Assembly (NCBI RefSeq): GCF_024753285.1
Contig: NZ_JANUGW010000014.1
Span: 1-64,000, forward strand
Length of the DNA stretch: 64,000 nt
DNA from: Massilia pinisoli
Lineage (GTDB): Bacteria > Pseudomonadota > Gammaproteobacteria > Burkholderiales > Burkholderiaceae_D
Direction: 5' to 3'
In this document: one piece after another, positions 19,217 through 28,522 of the stretch
Layout: each line of letters opens with the position of its first letter
Numbering within the stretch: the stretch's first letter is position 1
The notes under the pieces: model-generated
Seen by the model: only the letters and a program-made list of their open reading frames with translations
Database searches by the model: none
What the model was told of the DNA's origin: nothing
Translations under genes and position numbers: made by a program

Positions 19217-19330
19217 AACCCCTGGCGCGCGATCCAATGCCATTTCCACGCGATCCCATGCGAAATCAGGATTGGTATGGATGAGGGCAGTCCGGCCACA
19301 ATGCATGCCCCGACCTTTTGAGGAGGCCAG

Positions 19331-20182
19331 ATGGCCCGTATCGTGACCGACTGCGCCAATACGCTGGGCGAATGCGTCCTGTGGTGCGAACGCAGCCAGC
19401 GTGTGCTGTGGACCGACATCCTCGGCGCCACCTTGTATGCCCATCATCCGGCCAGCGGGATGACCTTCACGTGGGCCATGCCCGAGCGGCTGGCGTCGTT
19501 CGCGCTGACCGGCGCCGAGGACCGCCTGCTGCTCGGCCTCGCATCGCGTCTCGCGTTCTTCGACTTCGCGACGGGGGCGGTCGCGCCGCTGGCCGACGTC
19601 GAGCCGGACCTGCCCACGCGCCTGAACGACGGCCGCTGCGACCGCCAGGGCAATTTCGTGTTCGGCACGTTCCACGAGGGCGAGCCGCGCTTGGCCATAG
19701 GATCGTTCTACCGACTGAACGCCGCCGGCCTGCGCCTCGAACGGCTGGCACTGCCGTCGGTGGCGATCGCCAACAGCATCTGCTTCAGCCCGGACGGGAC
19801 GACGATGTACTACTGCGATTCGCCGACCCGCACGATCCGCCGCTGCGACTATCCGCTGCTGACGAACGACCGCGTGTTCGCGCACGTGGATGGACCGGGC
19901 GAACCGGACGGCTCCTGCATCGACGCCGACGGCCATCTGTGGAACGCGCAGTGGGGAGCGGCGCGCATCGTGCGGTACGCGCCGGACGGGCGGGTCGACC
20001 GCAGCATCGCCACGCCGGCGCTGCAGCCCAGTTGCGTGGCGTTCGGCGGCGCCGCATCGGACACCCTGTATTGCAGCAGCGCGCGCATCGGCCTGGCCGC
20101 TCCTGGCCCGGCGGACGGCGCGCTGCTGGCGCTGGCCACGGGCGGCATCCGCGGCCTGCCGGAAAGCCGCTTCGCCGGCTGA
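19331..20182 (+). CDS. SMP-30/gluconolactonase-family sugar lactonase
   Basis: A 283-aa six-bladed propeller hydrolase. Metal-binding residues expected for the family are present: Glu14 in TLGECVLW, Asn99 in RLNDGRCD, Asn148 in ANSICFSPDG and Asp193 in EPDGSCIDADG. It should open a sugar-1,4/1,5-lactone to the acid, here galactonolactone to galactonate, the second step of the De Ley-Doudoroff pathway. A strong GAGGAGG precedes the ATG. It is the first gene of a tight operon, 26 bases before dgoD. Confidence 0.87.
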   Translation: MARIVTDCANTLGECVLWCERSQRVLWTDILGATLYAHHPASGMTFTWAMPERLASFALTGAEDRLLLGLASRLAFFDFATGAVAPLADVEPDLPTRLNDGRCDRQGNFVFGTFHEGEPRLAIGSFYRLNAAGLRLERLALPSVAIANSICFSPDGTTMYYCDSPTRTIRRCDYPLLTNDRVFAHVDGPGEPDGSCIDADGHLWNAQWGAARIVRYAPDGRVDRSIATPALQPSCVAFGGAASDTLYCSSARIGLAAPGPADGALLALATGGIRGLPESRFAG

Positions 20183-20208
20183 CATTCAACACAACCATTT
20201 TCCTGACC

Positions 20209-21357
<1,149 letters not shown>

Positions 21358-21362
21358 GCACG

Positions 21363-22241
21363 ATGGAGGCCTACCTGTTGGGCATCGACTGGGGCACGAG
21401 CAACCGCCGCGCATACCTCGTCGACCGCACGGGCACGTGCCTGCGGCGCCATGCGGATGACCAGGGCCTGCTGGCGGTGCAGGGCGATTTCGCCGGATCG
21501 CTGGCGGCGCTGCGGCGTGCGATGCAGGTCGATGATGCGGTACCCGTCGTGATGGCGGGCATGGTCGGCGCGGCCTCCGGCTGGCAGGAAGTGCCGTATC
21601 TGGACACCGACGTGGCGCTGGCCGACCTGCCGCGTCACCTCGTCGCCGTGCGCGACGCCCCACGCTGCCGGATCGTACCGGGGTATGCCGGCGATGTGCC
21701 GGACGTGGACGTGATGCGCGGCGAGGAAACGCAGCTGCTGGGGGCGGGCGTGCGCGACGGCTGGATCGTCCTGCCCGGCACGCACAGCAAATGGGTGCAT
21801 CTCCGCGCGGGCAGGGTGGAACGGCTGTCCACCTTCATGACGGGGGAACTGTTCGCGCTGCTGGGGGCGCACGGGACGCTGCGCACTTTGATGACGGGGG
21901 ACGCCGCGGACGACGACGCCTTCGCGGACGGATTGCGGGACGCGCAGCGCCGCGCGCCGCTGACCCACAGCCTGTTCGGCGTACGGGCGCGGGCCGTCAC
22001 GGGGCGCATGGCAGCTCCACAGGTGCGGTCGTACGTGAGCGGCCTGCTGATCGGGACGGAGTTCGTCGCGGCCGGGCTGGGCGCCGATGCCGGCCCGCTG
22101 CACCTGATCGCCTCCGATGCGCTGGCCGGGCGCTACGCGCATGCGGCCGCGCACTTCGGCCGGCATGCCGTCGCGCTCGATCCCGACCAGGTCTTCCTGG
22201 CGGCCCTTCAACACTTCATTCACGACGGACGATCATGGTGA
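21363..22241 (+). CDS. dgoK: 2-dehydro-3-deoxygalactonokinase
   Basis: A 292-aa kinase with the family opening LLGIDWGTSNRRAYLVD (phosphate-binding loop) and the central MAGMVGAASGWQEVPYL and LPGTHSKWV segments characteristic of DgoK. It phosphorylates 2-keto-3-deoxygalactonate using ATP. Two ATGs are possible: 21351, overlapping the dgoD stop as ATGGTGA, and 21363, with GGTGAG six bases upstream. I prefer 21363. It ends by overlapping the aldolase start by seven bases, again as ATGGTGA, so translation of the two is probably coupled. Confidence 0.93.
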   Translation: MEAYLLGIDWGTSNRRAYLVDRTGTCLRRHADDQGLLAVQGDFAGSLAALRRAMQVDDAVPVVMAGMVGAASGWQEVPYLDTDVALADLPRHLVAVRDAPRCRIVPGYAGDVPDVDVMRGEETQLLGAGVRDGWIVLPGTHSKWVHLRAGRVERLSTFMTGELFALLGAHGTLRTLMTGDAADDDAFADGLRDAQRRAPLTHSLFGVRARAVTGRMAAPQVRSYVSGLLIGTEFVAAGLGADAGPLHLIASDALAGRYAHAAAHFGRHAVALDPDQVFLAALQHFIHDGRSW

Positions 22242-22855
22242 CCAATCACTTCGACATGCCCTTGGTGGCAATCTTGCGCGGCCTCGCGCCGGCCGAGGCG
22301 CCGGCGATCGGCGCCGCACTGTTCGATGCGGGAATCCGCCTGCTGGAAGTGCCGCTGAACCGGCCGGGCGCGCTGGAAGCCATCGGCATTCTCGCGGCGC
22401 TGGCGCCGCCCGGCGCGCTGGTCGGCGGCGGCACGATGCTGAGCGTGGACCATGTGGATGCCGTGTACGCCGCAGGCGGACGGCTGCTCGTGGCGCCGAA
22501 CTGCGATGCGGCCGTGATCCGGCGCGGCGTGGCGCTGGGCATGCTGTGCGCGCCGGGCGTCGCCACGCCGACCGAGGCCTTCGCCGCGCTCGAGGCGGGC
22601 GCCCACGCGCTGAAGATCTTCCCGGCCGAGATGGTCGGCACGGCCGGCCTCAAGGCCACCCGCACCGTGCTGCCGCCCGACACGCCGCTGTGGCCCGTCG
22701 GTGGCGTCACGCCAGACTCGATGGCCGCCTGGGTGCGCGCCGGCGCCACCGGCTTCGGCATCGGCGGTGCGTTGTACCAGCCCGGCGTGACGCCGGACGA
22801 CATCGCCCGCCGCGCGCGCGCATTCGTGAAGGCTTGGTCGAATGCGGCCGCATGA
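22235..22855 (+). CDS. dgoA: 2-dehydro-3-deoxy-6-phosphogalactonate aldolase
   Basis: A 206-aa class I aldolase of the KDPG/KDPGal family. Glu38 lies in IRLLEVPLN and the Schiff-base Lys127 in HALKIFPAE. PVGGVTPDSM and GFGIGGALY form the phosphate-binding end. It splits 2-keto-3-deoxy-6-phosphogalactonate into pyruvate and glyceraldehyde 3-phosphate, completing the pathway. In E. coli this gene stands beside dgoD as here. The start overlaps the kinase stop. Confidence 0.94.
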   Translation: MVTNHFDMPLVAILRGLAPAEAPAIGAALFDAGIRLLEVPLNRPGALEAIGILAALAPPGALVGGGTMLSVDHVDAVYAAGGRLLVAPNCDAAVIRRGVALGMLCAPGVATPTEAFAALEAGAHALKIFPAEMVGTAGLKATRTVLPPDTPLWPVGGVTPDSMAAWVRAGATGFGIGGALYQPGVTPDDIARRARAFVKAWSNAAA

Positions 22856-22873
22856 CAACAGGAGACGAACGAT

Positions 22874-25243
22874 ATGACAATGAACACCCCACGCCGCCGC
22901 CTCGTGCAGGGCATGGCCGCCGCCGCCGCCGTCGGCTGCGCCTGGCTGCCCGCCGCGACGCGGGCGCAAGTCATCGACGCGGGCGCGTCGCAGCGCTTCG
23001 CAATCGGCGACGACGACTTCCTCCTCGACGGCAAGCCGCTGCAGATCCGCTGCGGCGAGATCCACTTCGCACGCGTGCCGCGCGAGTACTGGGTCAATCG
23101 CCTGAAATCGATCAAGGCGATGGGGCTCAACACCGTCTGCGCCTACCTGTTCTGGAACTACCACGAATGGCGCGAAGGGAAATTCGACTGGACCGGCCAG
23201 CGCGACGCCGCCGAGTTCTGCCGCCTGGCGCACGCGGAAGGCCTGTGGGTGATCGTGCGTCCCGGCGCTTACGCCTGCGCCGAATGGGAGATGGGCGGCC
23301 TGCCGTGGTGGTTGCTGAAGCAGCCCGGCGACGCGTTCCTGCGCACCCGCAGCCCGCACTACGTGGAGCCGGCCAGGCGCTGGCTGAACGAAGTGGGGCG
23401 CGTCCTCGCGCCGCTGCAGGTGACACGCGGTGGCGGCATCCTGATGGTGCAGGTCGAGAACGAATACGGCTTCTTCGGCAGCGACCTGGATTACATGCGG
23501 ACCATGCGCCAGGCGACGGTGGACGCGGGCTTCGAGGTGCCGCTGTTCCAGTGCAATCCGACGAATGCCGTCGTCAAGACGCACATTCCCGGGTTGTTCC
23601 AGGTCGCGAATTTCGGCACCGATCCCGCGGCCGGCTTCAAGGCGTTGGACACCGTGCAGAAAGGACCGCGCATGTGCGGCGAGTATTACTCCGGCTGGTT
23701 CGACACCTGGGGCACGCCGCACCGGCGCGGCGGCGTCGAGGGCGCCGTGGCGGACCTCGTCGCGATGCTGAAGGCGAACGGTTCGTTCAGCCTGTACATG
23801 GCGCATGGAGGTACGAGCTTCGGCCTGTGGGGCGGCTCCGACCGTCCGATGCGGCCCGATACGACCAGCTACGACTACGATGCGCCGATCAGTGAAGCGG
23901 GCTGGGTCGGCGACAAGTTCACGGCCTACCGCAACGCGCTGACGCCGTTCCTGGCGCCGGGCGAAACGCTGCCGGAATCGCCGCCGCGCAATCCGGTGAT
24001 GACGATCCCGGCGTTCGCGCTGAGCGACTCCGTGCCGGTGGCGGCGAGCCTGCCCGCGCGCGCGATCCGCGACGTGTCGCCGCGGCCGATCGAGCACTAC
24101 GACATCAGCCGTGGCCTCGTTGCGTATCGCGTGACCCTGCCGGCCGGTCCCGCCGGCGTGCTGGAAGCCGCGAAGGTGCGCGACCTGGCGTGGGTCCACG
24201 TCGACGGCCAGGCTGTGGGCACGCTGGACGCGCGTCATCACCGCTTCAAGGTCGAGCTGCCGGCGCGGAGCAGGCCGGCGACTGTCGACATCCTCCTGTA
24301 CACGATCGCACGGGTGAACTTCGGCATCGAGATCCACGACCGCAAGGGCGTGCATGGCCCGGTCACCTTCAAACCGCACGATGGTCCGGCGCAGCCGCTC
24401 GAAAACTGGGAGATCCGCGCCATCGATTTCGATGCCGACGGCGTGTTGCCGCCGCTGGCGTTCAAACGTGGCGCTTGCCGTAGCGCCGCGTTCTGGCGCG
24501 GCCATTTCGACACGGGCCGCGCGGCGGACACCTTCCTCGACATGTCCGGCTGGGGCCAGGGCATCGTGTGGGTCAACGGCCGCTGCCTCGGGCGCTACTG
24601 GAGCATCGGGCCCACGCAGACCATGTATCTGCCGGGACCGTGGGTCAGGAAAGGCCGCAACGAGGTCGTCGTGCTGGACCTTACCGGACCGCGCATGGCG
24701 CGCATTGCCGGCCTGGCGACGCCGATCCTCGACCACCTGCACCGCGAGCGCGACCTGCCACGCCCGCCGTCCACCGCGACCGTGCGGCTGGACGACGTCG
24801 CGCCGATTCACGAGGGCGTGTTCGCGCCCGGCTCCGCGACGCAGGACGTGCGCTTCGCCGCGCCGGCGCACGGACGCCAGTTCTGCCTGGAGTCGCTCGA
24901 CGCCTTCGACGGCAAGCAGTTCGCCGCCGTGGCCGAACTCGCCCTGCTGGGCAAGGACGGCAAGACGATCGAGCAGTCCTCCTGGACCATCGCCTACGTC
25001 AGCAGCGAGGAAGCGGCGAAGGAGGATGGCGGCGCGCTGAACGCGATCAATGGCCAGAACAGCGATTACTGGCTGACCGCGTCCGGTACGGCCACGCATC
25101 CGCACCGGCTCGTGATCGACCTGGGGAAGGAGGTTGAGGTGGCCGGGCTGCGCTACACGCCGCGCCAGGGACCGGACGGCGTGAGGGGACGAATCCGGCG
25201 GTTCAAGGTCTATGTCGGCGATGGTTTGGTGACCGCCTATTGA
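22874..25243 (+). CDS. GH35 beta-galactosidase with C-terminal discoidin-like domain
   Basis: A 789-aa exported enzyme. The N-terminus TPRRRLVQGMAAAAAVGCAW is a Tat/Sec signal. The GH35 barrel carries the acid/base in QVENEYGF (Glu197) and the nucleophile in MCGEYYSGWFDTWG (Glu270); further GH35 marks are GEIHFARVPREYW and AHGGTSFGLWGG. Galactose-binding-like domains follow. The last 140 residues, ending LRYTPRQGPDGVRGRIRRF, look like an F5/8-type sugar-binding domain. It releases terminal beta-galactose. Eighteen bases after dgoA, it is the last gene of the galactonate operon, which links galactose release directly to galactose catabolism. GH35 is also the usual galactosidase for xyloglucan side chains. 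Confidence 0.92.
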   Translation: MTMNTPRRRLVQGMAAAAAVGCAWLPAATRAQVIDAGASQRFAIGDDDFLLDGKPLQIRCGEIHFARVPREYWVNRLKSIKAMGLNTVCAYLFWNYHEWREGKFDWTGQRDAAEFCRLAHAEGLWVIVRPGAYACAEWEMGGLPWWLLKQPGDAFLRTRSPHYVEPARRWLNEVGRVLAPLQVTRGGGILMVQVENEYGFFGSDLDYMRTMRQATVDAGFEVPLFQCNPTNAVVKTHIPGLFQVANFGTDPAAGFKALDTVQKGPRMCGEYYSGWFDTWGTPHRRGGVEGAVADLVAMLKANGSFSLYMAHGGTSFGLWGGSDRPMRPDTTSYDYDAPISEAGWVGDKFTAYRNALTPFLAPGETLPESPPRNPVMTIPAFALSDSVPVAASLPARAIRDVSPRPIEHYDISRGLVAYRVTLPAGPAGVLEAAKVRDLAWVHVDGQAVGTLDARHHRFKVELPARSRPATVDILLYTIARVNFGIEIHDRKGVHGPVTFKPHDGPAQPLENWEIRAIDFDADGVLPPLAFKRGACRSAAFWRGHFDTGRAADTFLDMSGWGQGIVWVNGRCLGRYWSIGPTQTMYLPGPWVRKGRNEVVVLDLTGPRMARIAGLATPILDHLHRERDLPRPPSTATVRLDDVAPIHEGVFAPGSATQDVRFAAPAHGRQFCLESLDAFDGKQFAAVAELALLGKDGKTIEQSSWTIAYVSSEEAAKEDGGALNAINGQNSDYWLTASGTATHPHRLVIDLGKEVEVAGLRYTPRQGPDGVRGRIRRFKVYVGDGLVTAY

Positions 25244-25279
25244 TGACGCCGTCGCTGACAGGTCATCCTGCATGGTCTT

Positions 25280-25298
25280 GCGCCGCCGGGGGCGGCGC
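25280..25298 (+). terminator. Hairpin after the galactonate/GH35 operon
   Basis: GCGCCGCC (25280-25287), a GGG loop and GGCGGCGC (25291-25298) form a perfect eight-pair stem 37 bases past the GH35 stop. No T-run follows, so it may be weak or act with Rho. Confidence 0.45.
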
Positions 25299-25358
25299 TT
25301 GAGCTGGCCCAGGTTAGTGAGGGCGGCAAATGCAAGGTGTCGCTACCAGCCGGGCGTC

Positions 25359-25438
25359 CCGCTTTGCTGGCGTAGCATCTGGCGTAGGTTTCCCTGCTTA
25401 TCCCGGGCTCTCACTCGAGAACACCCCCATGCATCATC
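25359..25438 (+). repeat. Dispersed repeat R1, copy 2 (core only)
   Basis: Only the 80-base core of R1 is present here, with the paired CTGGCGTAG motifs (25367-25375 and 25379-25387) and GAGAACACCCCCATGCATCAT. On the minus strand it retains the reading HTPMMHGGVLE-stop seen in the other copies. The flanks are unrelated to the other two copies. It sits just left of the integrase fragments. Confidence 0.7.
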
Positions 25439-25641
25439 GGGGTGTGCTGGCTTTTTCCGGGTTTGGTAACTTGTTGATCTAACGGCATCTCGTCGTCTAA
25501 CTTCATGATGTTGTTGCGCATTCCTTTGGCTCGCGCGGCTCTCGATCGCATCACAACGCATCAGGCGGCATCGCTTCGCTTCACGGATTGGCGCCGCTTT
25601 TCGATGCTCTGCAGTCGAACCTACGCGGAGGGAGCAAACCG

Positions 25642-25790
25642 GTGTCGCTGACGGTCAAAAGCTACGCCGGCCTCCTTGCTGGGAGCGCGATGGGCTCAAT
25701 GCCAGGTGGCCGAGCAGCTGTCGCCAGACACGCACTTTACCATGGCCCTTGGTCGACCTGCGGTGCGCGATGCAAGGGCGGCAAGTATAC
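25642..25790 (+). pseudogene. Two decayed 5' fragments of tyrosine-recombinase genes
   Basis: GTG at 25642, preceded by GAGGGAGCAAA, reads VSLTVKSYAGLLAGSAMGS. This lines up in phase with the clearer fragment at 25923 (MAFDARAAKLLAPGEHYTM), including the upstream AGGGAGCAAA. About 70 bases on, a different frame reads AEQLSPDTHFTMALGRP, again resembling the AAKLLAPGEHYTMPDCPG segment. Both look like eroded starts of integrases with an arm-binding DUF4102-type N-terminus. Neither continues into a catalytic domain. Confidence 0.35.
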
Positions 25791-25922
25791 GTGAAAAGCT
25801 ACGCCGAGCCTACGCCCAGGCACACGGAACCGACAATCCGAAGGCGCCCAAGGACGGACTTCAGGGCAGACCGTACACGGTCTTCCGTGGCATGAAGTCA
25901 ACACTGCGAAGGGAGCAAATAC

Positions 25923-26024
25923 ATGGCGTTCGATGCCAGGGCAGCCAAATTACTTGCTCCGGGTGAGCACTACACGATGCCCGACTGCCCAGGTCTCCGA
26001 TGCCAAGTGAAGATCGGCGCCTGA
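25923..26024 (+). pseudogene. Integrase N-terminal fragment (DUF4102-type arm-binding domain)
   Basis: An ATG with GAAGGGAGCAAA upstream opens MAFDARAAKLLAPGEHYTMP, continuing DCPGLRCQVKIGA before a stop. This is the start pattern of phage/island tyrosine recombinases, which normally run to about 300-400 residues; here only 33 codons remain. The most likely reading is the 5' end of an integrase left behind at an attachment site after the rest was lost or displaced. Confidence 0.55.
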
Positions 26025-26349
26025 CCCGCGGTATCGAGTAATGCTGCGAAGGCAGAATTGCTACCGGTATGAAAACATTCGAATTAACTGAGCCACGACG
26101 GACACGCAGCCAAACGCCTGCTTGCATCCATTCGTGAAGGCGACGCCAGCGCGTCATCGCGCTGCCGCAGCCGAGTTTACATGGCAGATATTTCTGTCTT
26201 CAAGACGAACAGGATCCCGGTCAAGGTTGCGCGATCGTTGTCTGCGCCATCGCGGGGGGCGAAGTGAAGGTCCTCGCGTGCGGTCGCGCGCGAGGACTAC
26301 GTGGCCTGAAACAGCGGCCGACGTGGCGGCCGCGTTTCAGCGGCTGGGT
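26025..26349. other. Intergenic stretch, no gene seen
   Basis: Between the integrase fragment and the GH43 stop there are 325 bases with no frame showing start, binding site and coding composition together. It may be further debris of the integrated elements. Confidence 0.4.
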
Positions 26350-28434
26350 TCAGCTCCCGGCCGTGCGCCACACCAGGCGCACGCCGTCACTGCCGTCGGG
26401 GACGGGGCCGGGGCTGTCGGCCGTGATCGTCCCCGTGGCCGGATCGATGCGCAGGTAGCGGTGCGTGACGAGCGACAGCAGCACCAGTTCGCCGGTCGGC
26501 GTCTCGATCCATTGGAAGCTCTGGGCCGCACCTGGCCGTCCGGCGCGCAGGTCCACCTTGCCCGCGTCATCCACGCTCAGCCAGCGCGAGCCCACGCCGA
26601 GCGCGGCCCGGCCCAGTCCCATGTCGCGCACTTTGAACGACGTCGGCACGCCACGGCCAAGACCTGCACCGTCGCCATGCAGGCCGTCGTCGCGCCCGAA
26701 TGCGGTCAACTGCACCGCGCGCCCATACGGGATGGGGCGCATCAGGCCGCGGGGGTAGGGCTGGGCCACATCGACCGCGTCCACGTCGACCCAGCCGCCT
26801 TCGCGCTGCGTCGTGTTGTAGCCGAACAGGCCGTAGCGGATGCCCTGGAAAGTGATGGTCTGGTACACCATCGTGAACGGTTCCCCGACCGGGACGAAAC
26901 GGCTGCCGTCGGTTGAGTACGAAAAGCGCGCCTGCTCGGTGAAGAAATTGCAGTCGGCGCGCAGCCACACGCGCTGGGCGGCACCACCCTGCTGGTCGAG
27001 CGGCAGGTCGAGTGGAACCCGCACCGTGGTGCCGCGGCCCTGGTCCACCAGCGCCAGATGCAGGCCGTCCGCCGTGCGTTCTACGCCCAGCGCCGCGTAC
27101 GGCAGGTTTTGCAGCCCGAGACCGGCGACATCGCCCACTTGCAGACCGGCGACATCCAGGCTGACGGTCGGCGTCGATTGGGGGCCGATGGCACGCTGCG
27201 TCAGGGTGTTGCGCGCGTCCCAGAACGACGTTGCCGGCAGCGTGTGCAGGCGCAGGAAGCCGGGGCGCTCGGCCAGCGACCACTTGCCATCGACAGGCGC
27301 GTGGTTCCACTCCCAGATCGGCTTGAGCGTGGTGCCGGAGAAATCGTCGCTGCGTTCGAATGGCACGCGCACAGGCTGCGGCGCGGCCGTCTTCGGCTTG
27401 GTCCACGTGCGCGGCGTGCGGGTCAGGTTGCCCGGCAGGCCGAACCACGGCCAGCCGTCCTTCCACGTGACCGGCGACAGGCCCAACAGTCGGCCGACGG
27501 AGTTGGCGTCCATCATCGAGAAGCCCCACCACTCGCCGGCCTGGGTCAGCACGATTCCGCCCTGGTGCAACGTGGCCCGGTGCTTGGCGGTCGGGCGCGC
27601 CGGGTAGATGGTGGGGTGCTCGCGGTCGCCCCCGAATATGTTCGCCGGCAGGGCGCCGAAATCCTCGTCCTGGCTGATGGTCTGGTTGACTTCGTAGGGG
27701 CCGTCGACGTGGTCGGCGCGCGCGGCCGGCGTGCGGAACCCACCCATGTAGTTGGCGGAGATGATGTAGTACTTGCCGTTGATCTTGTAGAAGTGCGCGC
27801 CTTCGCCCATGCCGGCGTCCTTGGCGAACAGGACCTTCTCCGTGCCTGGCACGATGTCGGTCAGGTCGTCGTTCAGCTGGGCCAGGTGCATGTCCTGGTG
27901 ACCCCACACGACCCAGGTGCGGCCGTCGTCGTCGAACAGCACGGACAGGTCGTGCAGGCCGCGCTTCATCTCGTGGTGCTTCCACGGCCCGCGCGGATCG
28001 GTGGCGGAATAGACCTGCGTGCCGCGCCCGTTGACGTTCGTGAAGATGTAGAAGGTACCGTTGTGGTAGCGCAGACTGGGGGCCCAGATGCCCTGGCCGT
28101 AGATATCCTTCCCCTCCTCCAGGCGGTAGGCGGGTCCGAAGTCGAGCCGGTCGGCCACGTAGGTCACGAATTCCCAGTTGACGAGGTCCTTCGAGCGCAG
28201 CACGGGCAGGCCCGGCATCGAATGCATCGTGGTGCCCGTCAGGTAAAACCAGTCGCCCACGCGGATGAGGTCGGGGTCGGAGAACTCGTCGTAGAAGATG
28301 GGATTGGTGTACGTGCCGTTGCCGTTGTCGGGCGTCCAGGTGGACGGTGCGGGCGCGGGGCGGGTGGCCGGCGCGGCGTGGGCCACGGCCAGCAGGGCCA
28401 ACGCGATCGCAGCGACCAGGGTGTTCTTGAGCAT
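26350..28434 (-). CDS. Secreted GH43 glycosidase with C-terminal beta-sandwich
   Basis: A 694-aa exported enzyme whose signal peptide ends AVAHA. The five-bladed GH43 propeller has the three acidic residues: Asp53 in FSDPDLIRVG (base), Asp162 in LHDLSVLFDDDG (pKa modulator) and Glu211 in GMGEGAHFY (acid). From about residue 350 a jelly-roll domain and a further beta-rich tail follow, as in two-domain GH43 xylosidases and arabinofuranosidases. It likely trims xylose or arabinose from oligosaccharides. The start at 28434 has GGAGGA upstream. It lies 88 bases downstream of a second GH43 gene on the same strand, probably one operon. Confidence 0.88.
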   Translation of the reverse strand: MLKNTLVAAIALALLAVAHAAPATRPAPAPSTWTPDNGNGTYTNPIFYDEFSDPDLIRVGDWFYLTGTTMHSMPGLPVLRSKDLVNWEFVTYVADRLDFGPAYRLEEGKDIYGQGIWAPSLRYHNGTFYIFTNVNGRGTQVYSATDPRGPWKHHEMKRGLHDLSVLFDDDGRTWVVWGHQDMHLAQLNDDLTDIVPGTEKVLFAKDAGMGEGAHFYKINGKYYIISANYMGGFRTPAARADHVDGPYEVNQTISQDEDFGALPANIFGGDREHPTIYPARPTAKHRATLHQGGIVLTQAGEWWGFSMMDANSVGRLLGLSPVTWKDGWPWFGLPGNLTRTPRTWTKPKTAAPQPVRVPFERSDDFSGTTLKPIWEWNHAPVDGKWSLAERPGFLRLHTLPATSFWDARNTLTQRAIGPQSTPTVSLDVAGLQVGDVAGLGLQNLPYAALGVERTADGLHLALVDQGRGTTVRVPLDLPLDQQGGAAQRVWLRADCNFFTEQARFSYSTDGSRFVPVGEPFTMVYQTITFQGIRYGLFGYNTTQREGGWVDVDAVDVAQPYPRGLMRPIPYGRAVQLTAFGRDDGLHGDGAGLGRGVPTSFKVRDMGLGRAALGVGSRWLSVDDAGKVDLRAGRPGAAQSFQWIETPTGELVLLSLVTHRYLRIDPATGTITADSPGPVPDGSDGVRLVWRTAGS

Positions 28435-28522
28435 GCTTCCTCCAGTATTAGCGCGGCACTGTAGCTCGGGTAGTGCCGCTGTCAAAGTGTCGAGCCGATC
28501 TGTCGACTCCTGCCCGGCTTCC

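Noticed and set aside
22220..25273. Thousand-codon minus-strand frame across dgoA and GH35
   Set aside because: Composition artefact; the plus-strand genes have catalytic motifs and correct lengths.
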